Assembly (NCBI GenBank): GCA_024579835.1
Contig: CP102060.1
Span: forward strand, 310,001-374,000
Reading direction: 5' to 3'
DNA from: Clostridiaceae bacterium HFYG-1003
GTDB taxonomy: Bacteria; Bacillota; Clostridia; Clostridiales; Clostridiaceae
DNA: 64,000 bases
Made by a program: the position numbers and the translations under genes. Below, in pieces: positions 16,825 to 25,667 of this stretch. A model generated the notes under the pieces. The model saw nothing but the letters and a program-made list of their open reading frames with translations, had not been told where the DNA came from and searched no databases. Every line of letters starts with the position of its first letter. Position 1 is the first letter of the stretch.

Positions 16825-17180
16825 AAATAGCAATACCAGCCGATGAACAAAAAATGGAAGGAAATGTCTGCATTTCCTTTGGCCGGACCCCGTACTATCT
16901 GATCTTTGACACCGAAGCCGGGACGGGTACCTTTATGGTCAACGAGGCAGCCCAAAGCCAGGGCGGAGCCGGAATCAAGGCTGCTCAGGCCGTTGTGGAT
17001 TCAGGAGCCCAGGTACTTTTGACGCCCCGGTGCGGCGAAAACGCAGCCAAGGTTCTGAATGGGGCAAATGTCCGGATTCATCGCAGCATCGAAGGCAGCC
17101 TGACCGAAAATATTGAAGCATTCAAGGCCGGGCAGCTTCCGCTTCTGGAAGAGATTCATCCCGGATATCATGGACACTAA
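16821..17180 (+). CDS. NifX/NifB-type iron-molybdenum cluster-binding-domain protein
   Basis: A 119-residue ribonuclease-H-like protein of the dinitrogenase iron-molybdenum cofactor-binding family. Recognisable parts are [37 protein letters not shown] and [20 protein letters not shown]. Relatives include NifX, NafY and the Desulfovibrio orange protein (ORP), which binds a molybdenum-copper-sulfide cluster. Here no nitrogenase genes are near, so an ORP-like role with the MinD ATPases is more likely. It overlaps the DUF134 gene by four bases and is followed ten bases later by the first MinD gene. Confidence 0.88.
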   Translation: MKIAIPADEQKMEGNVCISFGRTPYYLIFDTEAGTGTFMVNEAAQSQGGAGIKAAQAVVDSGAQVLLTPRCGENAAKVLNGANVRIHRSIEGSLTENIEAFKAGQLPLLEEIHPGYHGH

Positions 17181-17190
17181 GAGTCAGCCC

Positions 17191-18054
17191 ATGAAGATCG
17201 CGGTATTAAGCGGCAAAGGCGGCACCGGGAAAACACTGGTATCGGTAAATCTGGCGGCCGCCATTGCACCTTCCGTCTATCTGGACTGCGACGTCGAGGA
17301 ACCCAACGGACATCTCTTCTTTCGTCCGAAGTCCATTCAGCGGGAGGCAGTTACGGTAAAAATTCCGGCAGTGGATGAGACGAAATGCAATGCCTGCCGG
17401 ACCTGCGTTGAATTCTGCAAGTTCCATGCCCTGGCGATGGTCGGGACCAGGTGGATGCTGTTTGATGACATTTGTCATTCCTGCGGGGGCTGTACCCTGC
17501 TTTGTCCGCAGCAGGCACTGCATGAAGTGGAAAAATCCATCGGCGAGATTCAGACTGGCACCTCGGAAGGGGTAACCGTTCGAACCGGCTGGCTTGATCC
17601 GGGTCAGTCCTCCGGAGTTCCGATCATCCGAAAGCTGTTTGCCGCTGAGTCGCCGTTGGACCAGCCGATGATCGTGGACTGTCCGCCAGGGTCCGCCTGC
17701 ATCGTCATGGACAGTATCCGGGATGCTGATTATTGCATCCTGGTGGCAGAACCGACCCTGTTTGGGCTGCATAACCTGAAGATGGTTCATGAACTGGTGC
17801 GGCTGTTTCAGAAACCGCACGGAGTCATTCTCAATAAATGCATCGAAGGCGACAACCCGTCCAAAGACTACTGTCTGGAACAGGGGATTACAATCCTGGA
17901 GTCCATACCCTTTGATAAAACCATTGGCCGGCTGAATTCCAATGGACGAATCCTGGCACGTGAACTGCCCCAGTATCATGAGATGTTCACCAGACTGCAT
18001 CAAAAAATCAGGGAGGTGGCCGGCTATGAAACAGCTGCTGATTCTGAGCGGTAA
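17191..18054 (+). CDS. MinD-type ATPase with inserted ferredoxin domain (first)
   Basis: A 287-residue P-loop ATPase with the deviant Walker A motif LSGKGGTGKT near residue 6, an inserted two-cluster ferredoxin (CNACRTCVEFC and CHSCGGCTLLCPQQ, residues about 65-105), and the switch region IVDCPPGSACIV. This is the architecture of the paired MinD-family proteins of ORP operons and related clusters, which probably couple ATP use to cluster transfer or division-site positioning. I chose ATG 17191 because it begins the family's usual MKIAVLSGKG; ATG 17170 is in frame but poorly placed. Its end overlaps the next gene by 29 bases. Confidence 0.88.
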   Translation: MKIAVLSGKGGTGKTLVSVNLAAAIAPSVYLDCDVEEPNGHLFFRPKSIQREAVTVKIPAVDETKCNACRTCVEFCKFHALAMVGTRWMLFDDICHSCGGCTLLCPQQALHEVEKSIGEIQTGTSEGVTVRTGWLDPGQSSGVPIIRKLFAAESPLDQPMIVDCPPGSACIVMDSIRDADYCILVAEPTLFGLHNLKMVHELVRLFQKPHGVILNKCIEGDNPSKDYCLEQGITILESIPFDKTIGRLNSNGRILARELPQYHEMFTRLHQKIREVAGYETAADSER

Positions 18055-18922
18055 AGGCGGTACAGGAAAAACTACGGTCGCGTCGGCTTTTATCAAATTA
18101 TCTCAGGCCAGAGCCTATGCCGACTGTGATGTCGACGCGCCCAACCTGCATCTGGTCATGCAGAATCTTCCGGTATTGGACCGGACTGATTATTATGGCC
18201 TGCCGAAAGCGCAGATATATACCGATCAGTGCATCGAGTGTGATCTGTGCCGCCAGCATTGCCGGTTTGAGGCAATTCATGTCAATGGCACCTACCAGGT
18301 GGATCCCTTTGCCTGTGAAGGCTGCGGCGTATGCGCAGCCGTCTGTCCGGTCCGGGCCATTGAACTGAAGCCGGCAACTGCCGGCGAACTGATGCTGTAT
18401 GGTGATGACCGGAGCGTCTTCTCCACGGCCCAGCTGAAAATGGGCTCAGGCACTTCGGGACTTTTAGTGACGGAAGTCAAGAAGCGGCTGATGGCCGCGG
18501 CACCATCTGCCGAACTGGCCATCATCGACGGGTCTCCCGGCATTGGCTGTCCCGTCATCGCTTCCATCAGCGGTGTGGATCTGGTGCTCATCGTGGCAGA
18601 GCCGTCTCTGTCCGGCATCAGCGATCTGGACCGAATTGTGCTGACTGCCGCTAAATTCCAGACCCCGGTGGCGGTGTGCATCAACAAGGCCGATACCAAT
18701 GAAGGGAACGCCGCCCTGATTGAGTCATTCTGCGAGGAACGCGGAATTCCCTTTACCGGTCGGATCCCCTTTGATCCCATGGCGGTTCAGGCCATCAACA
18801 CGGGCAGGACCATTGTTGACCTGGATTGCCCGGCCGGAGACGCGGTTCGGGAAGTATTCAGCAAAACACTGATTCAGCTGGGGAAGGGGAAGAGCCTGAC
18901 CATACTCTCAAAAAAAGAGTAA
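18026..18922 (+). CDS. MinD-type ATPase with inserted ferredoxin domain (second)
   Basis: A 298-residue paralogue of the preceding gene with the same plan: LSGKGGTGKTTVAS near residue 7, ferredoxin motifs CIECDLCRQHCRF and CEGCGVCAAVCPV (residues about 71-112), and IIDGSPGIGCPV as the switch region. The start ATG 18026 stands behind GGGAGGTGG. The two ATPases overlap and almost surely form a heterodimer, as in other such clusters. All four cysteine ligands of both clusters are present. Confidence 0.88.
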   Translation: MKQLLILSGKGGTGKTTVASAFIKLSQARAYADCDVDAPNLHLVMQNLPVLDRTDYYGLPKAQIYTDQCIECDLCRQHCRFEAIHVNGTYQVDPFACEGCGVCAAVCPVRAIELKPATAGELMLYGDDRSVFSTAQLKMGSGTSGLLVTEVKKRLMAAAPSAELAIIDGSPGIGCPVIASISGVDLVLIVAEPSLSGISDLDRIVLTAAKFQTPVAVCINKADTNEGNAALIESFCEERGIPFTGRIPFDPMAVQAINTGRTIVDLDCPAGDAVREVFSKTLIQLGKGKSLTILSKKE

Positions 18923-19035
18923 GACCTGCTGACACCTGGGTGCGGTCCTGCCGGATGCGAATCACCTGGATCAGAATTTCCACTGAACGTATGCTAAACT
19001 GATGGGTCCCGCAGATTTCAGGAGGGGAACAGAAC

Positions 19036-19801
19036 ATGGAAAAAGACATGGTCTACTATCCGCAGGATGAACTCAACACCTTCCTTCTGCCGGTAACGCG
19101 CGGCTGTTCCTATAATCAGTGTGCGTGATGAACGCGGGACGGTATACGGAAAAAGTCTTTCTGACCGGGGCAGACCCTCTGGCCATTGGCTTCCGAAAAA
19201 TGAAATCGCTCCTGGTCATGATTCGTCAGTATCTGCCCTATTGCGCCTGTGTCGCATCCTATGCCTCCATCCGGAATCTGGCGCAGTATACCGTGGAAGA
19301 ACTTACGATTCTGCACGATGACGGTCTGCGACTGCTCTACATCGGATTCGAATCAGAGGATAATGAAGTTCTCAGCTTGATGAAAAAATCTCATCGGCGG
19401 ACAGACGCGATCCGCGAGGCGAAAAAGCTCAATCAGGCCAGGCTTCCGTTCAATACCATCATCATGTATGGAATAGCCGGGGCAGGCCAGGGTGAGAAAT
19501 ATGCCAGGGCGACAGCCGACATGATCAATCAGTTCACCACCCGGACCATCATCACCATGAATCTGAAAATTTTCGGCGGCCCCCTTTGGAGACCATGGTG
19601 AACAGCGGCCGGTTTGTTCCGGCCCAGCCCGTTGAGCTGCTGCTGGAGCTCCGGACGCTGCTGGAAGAATTGAACCCCAGCCAGCCAACGCTGTTTAATA
19701 CCACTCACCCAACCAACCTGATCCAGATCAAGGGAGTATTGCCCAAAGATCGCGACGAACTCCTATATGAAATCGCAGCAAGGCTGAAGCCGAGAACATA
19801 G
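19036..19801 (+). pseudogene. Broken radical SAM gene
   Basis: A good ribosome site and ATG 19036 open a frame beginning VTRGCSYNQCA, the start of a radical SAM cluster motif, but two consecutive stop codons (TGATGA at 19127-19132) follow and the third cysteine with the next residues is missing. The family sequence resumes in another frame (ADPLAIGFRKMKSLLVMIRQ, LRLLYIGFESEDNEVLSLMK) to about 19580, where a second frame change occurs between LKIFGG and ETMVNSGRF, and ends with ELLYEIAARLK at 19801. At least two lesions, one a deletion, make an active enzyme impossible. Intact relatives belong to B12-less radical SAM proteins often found near MinD/NifX genes. Confidence 0.85.
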
Positions 19802-19925
19802 ATAAATGGATAGATAAATAGATAGACAATCGGAGCAATGCATTGGAAACTGGCATGCCGCGGGGAAGCCGCCGGGTTGCTCCGGAGGTAGTTATTTTTT
19901 CGTGTAATTAAAGGAGAAGAAATCT

Positions 19926-20795
19926 ATGAGTGAAACATGTGACCAGAACTGTTCCGGATGCGGGGAAACCTGTTCTGAGCGAAAGACCAGCCCGAAGGAT
20001 TTCCTGGAACAGCCTCATGTCATGAGTCGGGTGAAAAAGGTGATTGGAATCGTCAGCGGCAAAGGTGGCGTCGGCAAATCGCTGGTGACCTCGCTGATGG
20101 CGGTGGAAATGAATCGGCGGGGGTATCATACCGCAATTCTGGATGCGGATGTTACGGGTCCGTCGATCCCCAAAGCCTTCGGCATCAGAACTCAGCCGGA
20201 AACCAATGAGTATGGCCTGCTTCCCATTCGAACCAAAACAGAGATTGACATCATGTCGATCAACCTGCTGCTGGAAGACGAGACAGATCCCGTGCTGTGG
20301 CGCGGTCCGATTCTGGCCAATACGGTCAAGCAGTTCTGGACGGAAGTCATCTGGGAGGATGTGGATTTCATGTTCATCGACATGCCTCCGGGAACCGGAG
20401 ATGTTCCGCTCACTGTCTTCCAGTCCATTCCGATTGACGGCATCCTGGTAGTCACCTCCCCGCAGGAACTGGTTTCCATGATTGTGGGGAAAGCCGTCAA
20501 AATGGCAAAGATGATGAATATTCCGATCATTGGTCTGGTGGAGAATTACTCCTACTTCAAATGTCCGGACAACGGCAAGGAGTACCGGATCTTCGGGGAG
20601 AGCCACATCGACGAAGTCGCCGCGGCTCATCAGCTGAAAGTACAGGCCAGGCTTCCCATCGATCCCAGACTGGCGGCCGCCACTGACCGCGGCATGATCG
20701 AGCTGTATGCCGGGGACTGGCTCCATGAGCTGGCCCAGGAACTGGAAGGCATGATTCCGGCAGGCAGTGAACCGGTTGGAACTCATAGGAATTAA
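19926..20795 (+). CDS. Mrp/NBP35-family P-loop ATPase
   Basis: A 289-residue iron-sulfur carrier or scaffold ATPase. The N-terminus has a cysteine cluster (CDQNCSGCGETC), then the Walker A motif VSGKGGVGKS near residue 43, the DADVTGPSIP motif, and FIDMPPGTGDVPL. A later pair occurs in YSYFKCPDNGKEY, though the usual CxxC there has lost one cysteine (C-x-x-x-x-x). Mrp proteins load or deliver [4Fe-4S] clusters. The gene has its own ribosome site and is followed 54 bases later by a NifX-like gene, so these two form the second half of the ORP-like cluster. Confidence 0.88.
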   Translation: MSETCDQNCSGCGETCSERKTSPKDFLEQPHVMSRVKKVIGIVSGKGGVGKSLVTSLMAVEMNRRGYHTAILDADVTGPSIPKAFGIRTQPETNEYGLLPIRTKTEIDIMSINLLLEDETDPVLWRGPILANTVKQFWTEVIWEDVDFMFIDMPPGTGDVPLTVFQSIPIDGILVVTSPQELVSMIVGKAVKMAKMMNIPIIGLVENYSYFKCPDNGKEYRIFGESHIDEVAAAHQLKVQARLPIDPRLAAATDRGMIELYAGDWLHELAQELEGMIPAGSEPVGTHRN

Positions 20796-20849
20796 CGGAA
20801 CAATAAAGACAAATAGTAAGTACAAATCGAACAAGCGGAGGAAACAAAA

Positions 20850-21209
20850 ATGATTAAGATCGCAGTAGCCAGTGAACACGACATGGTGACAGAACACTTC
20901 GGACATTGTGTTAATTTCAACCTCTACAATGCTCAGAATGATGAGATTATGGAACATGCCAGCATTCCCAATCCGGGACATCGCCCGGGCTTTCTGCCGA
21001 ACTTTTTGAATGACCTGGGAGTCAACGTCATCATTTCCGGTGGCATGGGCGGCGGAGCCATTGAAATTTTCAACCAGCACAACATCGAAGTAATCGTCGG
21101 CGCCAGAGGCGACGCCAGAGCCGCGGCCTTGGCTTATCTGGCCGGAGAACTGAAATCCACCGGTTCGGTGTGCCACGAACATAGTCATCACGAGGAGTGC
21201 CATGCCTGA
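20850..21209 (+). CDS. NifX/NifB-type cluster-binding-domain protein (second)
   Basis: A 119-residue paralogue of the protein at 16821. Family features are KIAVASEHDMVTEHFGHCVN, VIISGGMGGGAIEIFNQHNI and VIVGARGDARAAALAYLAGE. The C-terminus, CHEHSHHEECHA, is histidine- and cysteine-rich and could bind a metal directly, as is common in this family. It shares an operon with the Mrp ATPase and is probably the client or acceptor of its cluster. Confidence 0.86.
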   Translation: MIKIAVASEHDMVTEHFGHCVNFNLYNAQNDEIMEHASIPNPGHRPGFLPNFLNDLGVNVIISGGMGGGAIEIFNQHNIEVIVGARGDARAAALAYLAGELKSTGSVCHEHSHHEECHA

Positions 21210-21219
21210 TTCCCGGGGG

Positions 21220-21244
21220 CAGCACCTGTAAAACACAGGTGCTG
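21220..21244 (+). terminator. Hairpin after the second NifX-like gene
   Basis: A perfect 10-bp stem, CAGCACCTGT with ACAGGTGCTG, has a five-base loop but no T-run. It could stabilise the 3' end of the message or end it weakly. Confidence 0.45.
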
Positions 21245-21579
21245 ACGGAGTGAGTTCCTGCCCATTGATGGTTATGTGTTTGCAGGCTGCCGCAGAACAT
21301 TCTCCAAACGGACAGTCTGCGCCGGATCGCAGCGCCGCTATGAGCTCAGGGAACCTGGTTTCAGCTGCCCCCCTGAGCTTTTTGGCATATTCGGATGATC
21401 TTTGTATTTCCATTCGCCAGTCCGATGTGAAATAATGGAAGTGGAAATCGTTATCATACGGCGCCTGTCTGTGAGTTCAAACATTGACCAGCTAAAGCAG
21501 CGAAGTAAAAATCCATGAACGAAATTTTTTGCGAGATTTTTAATCGAATTTAAGATTATAGAAAGAGGAGGATTTTGTC
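21245..21579. other. Intergenic stretch before the glutamate-synthase-like gene
   Basis: No gene is apparent in these 335 bases. The last 40 bases are AT-rich and contain the ribosome site GAAAGAGGAGG of the next gene. Confidence 0.4.
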
Positions 21580-23100
21580 ATGACCTACTCACCCAACCTG
21601 TCATCAGCCTTCAATGATACCTTTCACCGCAGCCGTCATCTCTCACCCCAGTCCGGGATGTGCTCATTCTGTACGGAGGATTGCGAAGGCCCCTGCGAGA
21701 TTGCCCTGGCGGCTGTTCTGGGAGCTCGGGCGGTATACCCCACCAACACCGGGGCCAATCAGATCGCTTCGGAAAAGGACTATCCCCTGGATTACTCGCA
21801 CTTCAACATCAACGGCAGAGTGTTCGGTGCCGTCGGAGCGGGTCTGAATTTTGCCGAGGCGAATATTTTCCGGGTAAACCTTGAGAGCGAATACGGCCGA
21901 TTCCATCCGGTTCGGCTGGCCATGCCCCTGATTCTGCCAGCCCTGATCAAGATGAACTGGGAGGATTATTTCGGCGGTGCGGCCATGGCCGGCGTCACCT
22001 GCGTCATTGGGGAAGATTCCCGAACCAAGGATCCCGAACTGCGGCTGGAGCATGGCAAAGTGGTTCATTTCCCGGCGCTGCAGAAGATGCTGGATGCCTT
22101 CCGTCGCTATGACCGGGGATATGGTCAGATTGTGCTTCAGTGCAATATTGAGGATGACATGATGGGCGTTCCCGAATATGCCATCCAGGTTCATGGCGCT
22201 CAGGCCATTGAGCTCAAGTTTGGCCAGGGGGCCAAGGGCACCCAGCCGGTCAACCGGCTGAAGGACCGGGAAGAGGCGTTAATTAAGCAGGCACTGGGTC
22301 ATCTGGTGCTGCCGGATCCCACGGATCCCGCCATTGTTCAGGCGGAGGCTGACGGAGTCTGTCCCAACTTCTATATCTATTCCCGGCTGCCAATCTGGGA
22401 TGAGGAGTATTTAATTCCCCGAATCGCTGAGCTGCGCCAGCTGGGGGCAAAGAATATCTATCTCAAAATGGCCGGCTATGACCGGGAGGACATCCGACGG
22501 GTGCTGCAGCTGGGCAGTCAGGCGGAAGTCGACATGATCACCTTTGACGGTGCCGGCGGCGGCAGTGGCTACAGCCCCTGCAAAATGATGAATGAGTGGG
22601 GATTGCCCACCGTGTTACTGGAGGAAACTGTCCTGCAGATTACCCGGGACATGAAAAACAACGGGCTGTATGTGCCCGCCATCACCATCACCGGCGGATT
22701 CAGTTCAGAAGATCAGGTGTTCAAGGCATTGGCCTACGGCAGGGGTCATGTGACATCCGTTGGAATCGGCCGAGCCGCCATGGCTGCGGCCATGACCGGC
22801 AAGCACATTGGCCAGAGAATCGAGGCAGGGGAAGTTCCCAAGGCGTACCAGAAGTACGGCTCCAGTGTGGCACAGATCTACGGCGATCTGCCGGAACTGC
22901 GGGCACTGTATGGAAAAGCGGCCGATGATTTTTCTCCGGGAGCCATTGGCGTCTTCTCGTATCTGAACAAACTGGCCTTTGGACTGAAGCACTTTGCCGC
23001 CCTCAACCGGAAGTTTGACATGAAATATCTGGATCAGACGGATCTGATCCCACTGACCCGGGATGCGAAGGATCTGATCAAAGGCCGCTGGTTCGACTAA
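21580..23100 (+). CDS. Glutamate-synthase-like FMN-binding protein
   Basis: A 506-residue protein matching the FMN/Fe-S barrel of glutamate synthase large subunits (GltB central domain) without amidotransferase or GXGXG parts. Evidence is the barrel motif MITFDGAGGGSGYSPCKMMN, ITITGGFSSEDQVFKALAYG and VTSVGIGRAAMAAAMTGKHI. The N-terminus has a cysteine cluster (MCSFCTEDCEGPCE) likely to hold an iron-sulfur centre. Such stand-alone proteins are frequent in anaerobes and may be ferredoxin-linked oxidoreductases of unproven substrate. The ribosome site AGAGGAGG is strong, and a terminator follows. Confidence 0.88.
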   Translation: MTYSPNLSSAFNDTFHRSRHLSPQSGMCSFCTEDCEGPCEIALAAVLGARAVYPTNTGANQIASEKDYPLDYSHFNINGRVFGAVGAGLNFAEANIFRVNLESEYGRFHPVRLAMPLILPALIKMNWEDYFGGAAMAGVTCVIGEDSRTKDPELRLEHGKVVHFPALQKMLDAFRRYDRGYGQIVLQCNIEDDMMGVPEYAIQVHGAQAIELKFGQGAKGTQPVNRLKDREEALIKQALGHLVLPDPTDPAIVQAEADGVCPNFYIYSRLPIWDEEYLIPRIAELRQLGAKNIYLKMAGYDREDIRRVLQLGSQAEVDMITFDGAGGGSGYSPCKMMNEWGLPTVLLEETVLQITRDMKNNGLYVPAITITGGFSSEDQVFKALAYGRGHVTSVGIGRAAMAAAMTGKHIGQRIEAGEVPKAYQKYGSSVAQIYGDLPELRALYGKAADDFSPGAIGVFSYLNKLAFGLKHFAALNRKFDMKYLDQTDLIPLTRDAKDLIKGRWFD

Positions 23101-23185
23101 TTTACCATCCAGCCTTTCCGGCGGGAACAGGTAATAAACAACAATAGACAACAACAAACAGCAGCGCGATTCAGCCTGCGATCCA

Positions 23186-23214
23186 GGGGGCAGGCGACTG
23201 TCCCCGTTTGTTTT
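23186..23214 (+). terminator. Terminator after the glutamate-synthase-like gene
   Basis: GGGGGCAG pairs with CTGTCCCC (one G-U) around the loop GCGA and is followed by GTTTGTTTT. The stretch from 23101 to the IS630 element at 23444 has no other feature that I can support. Confidence 0.6.
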
Positions 23215-23467
23215 CCGATCCGACCCGATCCCTCTGGTTCAGGAAATTTTTTTTTGAGAGAAAAAGAAGCTGGAGGAGTAATCCCTTTGATGAATGAAAG
23301 GAAGATACGGTCCGGTGCCCTCCCCATACCCGGGGCGGTTCTCGGTGCAACAGCTGAATACCCATAAATACCTGTAAAGGATTCCTGGATCCAGTGTCAG
23401 CTGAACTGGCTTTTTCAATGGCTGGAAGGCAGATTCCTGGCTTTATTATTGACTCACTAAATAAACC

Positions 23468-23496
23468 TTGCGTTTCTTGATGATTTCTGATATAAT
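23468..23496 (+). promoter_or_regulatory. Transposase promoter giving a leaderless message
   Basis: TTGCGT (23468-23473) and TATAAT (23491-23496) have 17-bp spacing. The expected transcription start lies at or next to the A of ATG 23503, and no ribosome site lies between. The -35 box is inside the left inverted repeat. Confidence 0.6.
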
Positions 23497-23502
23497 AATC
23501 TT

Positions 23503-24546
23503 ATGAATAATGATTTAAAGACCCAAGCAGTTCGGCTTAGTCCGGAAGAGCAATATCAGATTCGCAAGAACATCATCCGACTATCAGAAAAAGGTAAAAC
23601 GAATGAGGAAATAGCGGAAATCTTAGATGTAAGCTTGCGTCACGTCCAGAACACTAAGAAACAATACAAGGAAGGCGGGATCGCAGGGATCAAGCCCCAA
23701 AAGCGTGGTCGCCGAGAGGGTGCGAAACGAACCCTTACTCCTGCCCAGGAAAAGGAAATACAGCAAATCCTGGTTGATAAGACACCGGATCAATTGAAGT
23801 TCAAAGACTGCATGTGGAGCAGAAAAACCATTGCAGAGCTCATTTATGAAAAGTATAAAATCAGCCTGCCCGTATCTACTTTAGGGGTCTACTTGGCGCG
23901 GTGGGGATTCTCAGTCCAGCGGCCGATGAAACGCGCCTACAAGCAAGACACAGAGAAGGTGCAGCACTGGGTCGAAACTGAGTTTCCTGGCATTACTGAA
24001 CGAGCAGAGGCTGAGAATGCAGAGATTTTCTTTGGAGATGAAACCGGATTGCAAAACCAGTCAACTTGCTTGCGTGGGTATGCGCCAATCGGACAAACGC
24101 CGGTGGTTCGAACCGAAGCAAAGCATATCAAGATCAACATGCTTTCAGCAATTTCCAATCGAGGAAAATTGCGCTTTGTCCTCTATAAAGACAACATGAA
24201 TGCCGACAAACTGATTGATTTTATGCGGCGGTTAGTGCATGACAGCAACAAGAAAGTATTCCTGGTGCTCGATAATCTGCGGGTTCATCACGCTAAAAAA
24301 GTCATGGCGTGGGTAGAAAAGCATAAGGAAGAAATTGAGCTATTCTACCTGCCACCGTATGCCCCAGAGTACAATCCTGATGAATTGCTCAACAGCGATC
24401 TCAAACGTGGCATAAGTAAAAAACCAAGTCCCAGGAGCGATGATGAGCTTGAACATAATGTTCGATCTCATTTAAAAACTGTGCAATTGCGTCCTAATAA
24501 AATCAGGGGGTTCTTCCATTCAAAAACCACAAAATATGCCTCTTAA
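23503..24546 (+). CDS. IS630-family transposase
   Basis: A 347-residue DDE transposase. The N-terminal 110 residues hold two helix-turn-helix units (SEKGKTNEEIAEILDVSLRH). The catalytic core shows the first aspartate in FFGDETGLQNQS, the second in FLVLDNLRVHHAKK and the final acidic residue in YNPDELLNSDLK. The frame is complete, so the element may be active. Translation probably starts from a leaderless message. Confidence 0.92.
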   Translation: MNNDLKTQAVRLSPEEQYQIRKNIIRLSEKGKTNEEIAEILDVSLRHVQNTKKQYKEGGIAGIKPQKRGRREGAKRTLTPAQEKEIQQILVDKTPDQLKFKDCMWSRKTIAELIYEKYKISLPVSTLGVYLARWGFSVQRPMKRAYKQDTEKVQHWVETEFPGITERAEAENAEIFFGDETGLQNQSTCLRGYAPIGQTPVVRTEAKHIKINMLSAISNRGKLRFVLYKDNMNADKLIDFMRRLVHDSNKKVFLVLDNLRVHHAKKVMAWVEKHKEEIELFYLPPYAPEYNPDELLNSDLKRGISKKPSPRSDDELEHNVRSHLKTVQLRPNKIRGFFHSKTTKYAS

Positions 24547-24760
24547 TATCCGCAAGGTTTAATCAGGGGAGCAATAATATGCTAAACTTTCGTAAAGGAA
24601 GTGGTTTCCCCGGATCGCGACCCGATATGACAAACAGGACCAGTCTTTTCTGGCCTTTGTTTACCTTGCCTCGATCATGATCCTGTTGCAGTGATCATGC
24701 GGGTCGATTTTTCAAACAAGGCCTAGTTATTGTTTCCCTAAAAACTATAGGAGAATAATC

Positions 24761-25168
24761 ATGAGACATTCTAAAGTTTTTTTAAGTTATCTTTTAATCT
24801 TATTATCACTTTTTACTTCATGTTTAAATATCTCAAGCCCTCATACCTCCAAAGGAGGAAATATACAATACCTCGTTCAGATCAAAATTAATAACACACA
24901 GAATTTCCCTGTCGATTTTTTTGAAGTCGGAACTTTCGAGAATAACACTAAAAAACCTTTACTTAGAGAAAGTGAGGGAGAAAATAATGTCATATTGTTT
25001 CAAATATCATATCACCCAACTACAGAATTTTATATGTATGGAGTTATAAATAATAAAGAAACTGAAATTTTTTATTTCAATCTTGCGGAATATGAGAATA
25101 CAACTCAACAACAAGAATTAAATTTATATTTAGAGTCACATAATGAAAATATATTGATTAAAAAATAA
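24761..25168 (+). CDS. AT-rich putative lipoprotein
   Basis: A 135-residue protein with a lipoprotein signal (SYLLILLSLFTSC, cysteine at residue 21) and no family I can recognise. After processing it would be a small, mostly beta, asparagine-rich domain anchored to the outer face of the membrane. Base composition is far more AT-rich than the neighbours and codon use is different, and the gene lies between two IS copies, so horizontal acquisition is likely. AGGAGAATAATC precedes the start. Confidence 0.65.
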   Translation: MRHSKVFLSYLLILLSLFTSCLNISSPHTSKGGNIQYLVQIKINNTQNFPVDFFEVGTFENNTKKPLLRESEGENNVILFQISYHPTTEFYMYGVINNKETEIFYFNLAEYENTTQQQELNLYLESHNENILIKK

Positions 25169-25374
25169 CATCATACAGAAAAAAGACAAAAACAATAACT
25201 AACTGAGTTCTCATCATTCCGAAGGATGAATGGATACATTAGTTGGGGTATTAATCTTCCAAGTAGTTAGGGGCCTCTGATTAATTCTGGTTTCAGCTTA
25301 TCTTTGCATAACCCTTGGAAAAATCGCATAAAATACAGTTGAACAAAAAGGCAAAAAAAGAAGAAAGCCGCTTC

Positions 25375-25660
25375 TGAACTGCTTCCTGTCAAGTGGACAG
25401 TGAAATAACCAAAACAAGATCATGCAGCCAGTGCCTGGTTCCTCACCTCAAGAGGATCCAGACCTTTGTACTTTCTCAAGTACCGCTTCGTGTTGTAGAA
25501 GCGGATGTAGTCATCCACCGCCTGCTTGAGTTCCTCGTAAGTGTGGAAGGTCTTAAGGTAGAACATCTCACACTTCAGGATACCCAAGAACCCTTCCATC
25601 GGCCCGTTGTAGATGCAACGGCCGACCCGCGACATGCTCTGGATGCAGCCAGCCTTTGAG
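25375..25660 (-). pseudogene. IS3-family (IS150-like) transposase C-terminal remnant
   Basis: The minus strand encodes the end of an IS3-type orfB integrase: SMSRVGRCIYNGPMEGFLGI (with the catalytic glutamate), then FHTYEELKQAVDDYIRFYNT and KRYLRKYKGLDPLEVRNQ before the stop at about 25420. A sequence TGTCAAGTGGACA at about 25387 resembles the outer end of IS150-like elements. The rest of the transposase is gone; the break at about 25660 joins directly to an IS630 fragment. Confidence 0.8.
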
Positions 25661-25667
25661 AAATACA

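Larger units (their letters stand above)
23444..24579 (+). mobile_element. Intact IS630-type insertion sequence
   Basis: The element is bounded by terminal inverted repeats of about 29 bases (left 23444-23472, right 24551-24579), with about three quarters identity; both end in TATTATTG outward and share AAACCTTGCG inward. TA stands at both outer edges, as expected from IS630/Tc1-type insertion into TA. It carries one full transposase gene. A partial copy of its right end occurs at 25668-25924. Confidence 0.85.

Noticed and set aside
19127-19132. TGATGA after the radical SAM motif in the gene at 19036, considered as selenocysteine
   Set aside because: Two stops are adjacent, the family sequence resumes in a different frame, residues are missing and there is a second frame change near 19580. 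This is decay, not recoding.
21207-21246. UGA at the end of the second NifX-like gene, with a hairpin 11 nt after it, considered as a C-terminal selenocysteine extension
   Set aside because: The extension would be only about a dozen residues with no conserved pattern, the loop lacks a G, and the hairpin is in the expected place for a 3' end structure.
19908-21413. Long open frame (501 codons) antisense to the Mrp and NifX-like genes
   Set aside because: Shadow of the two real genes; no start signals and no recognisable domain.
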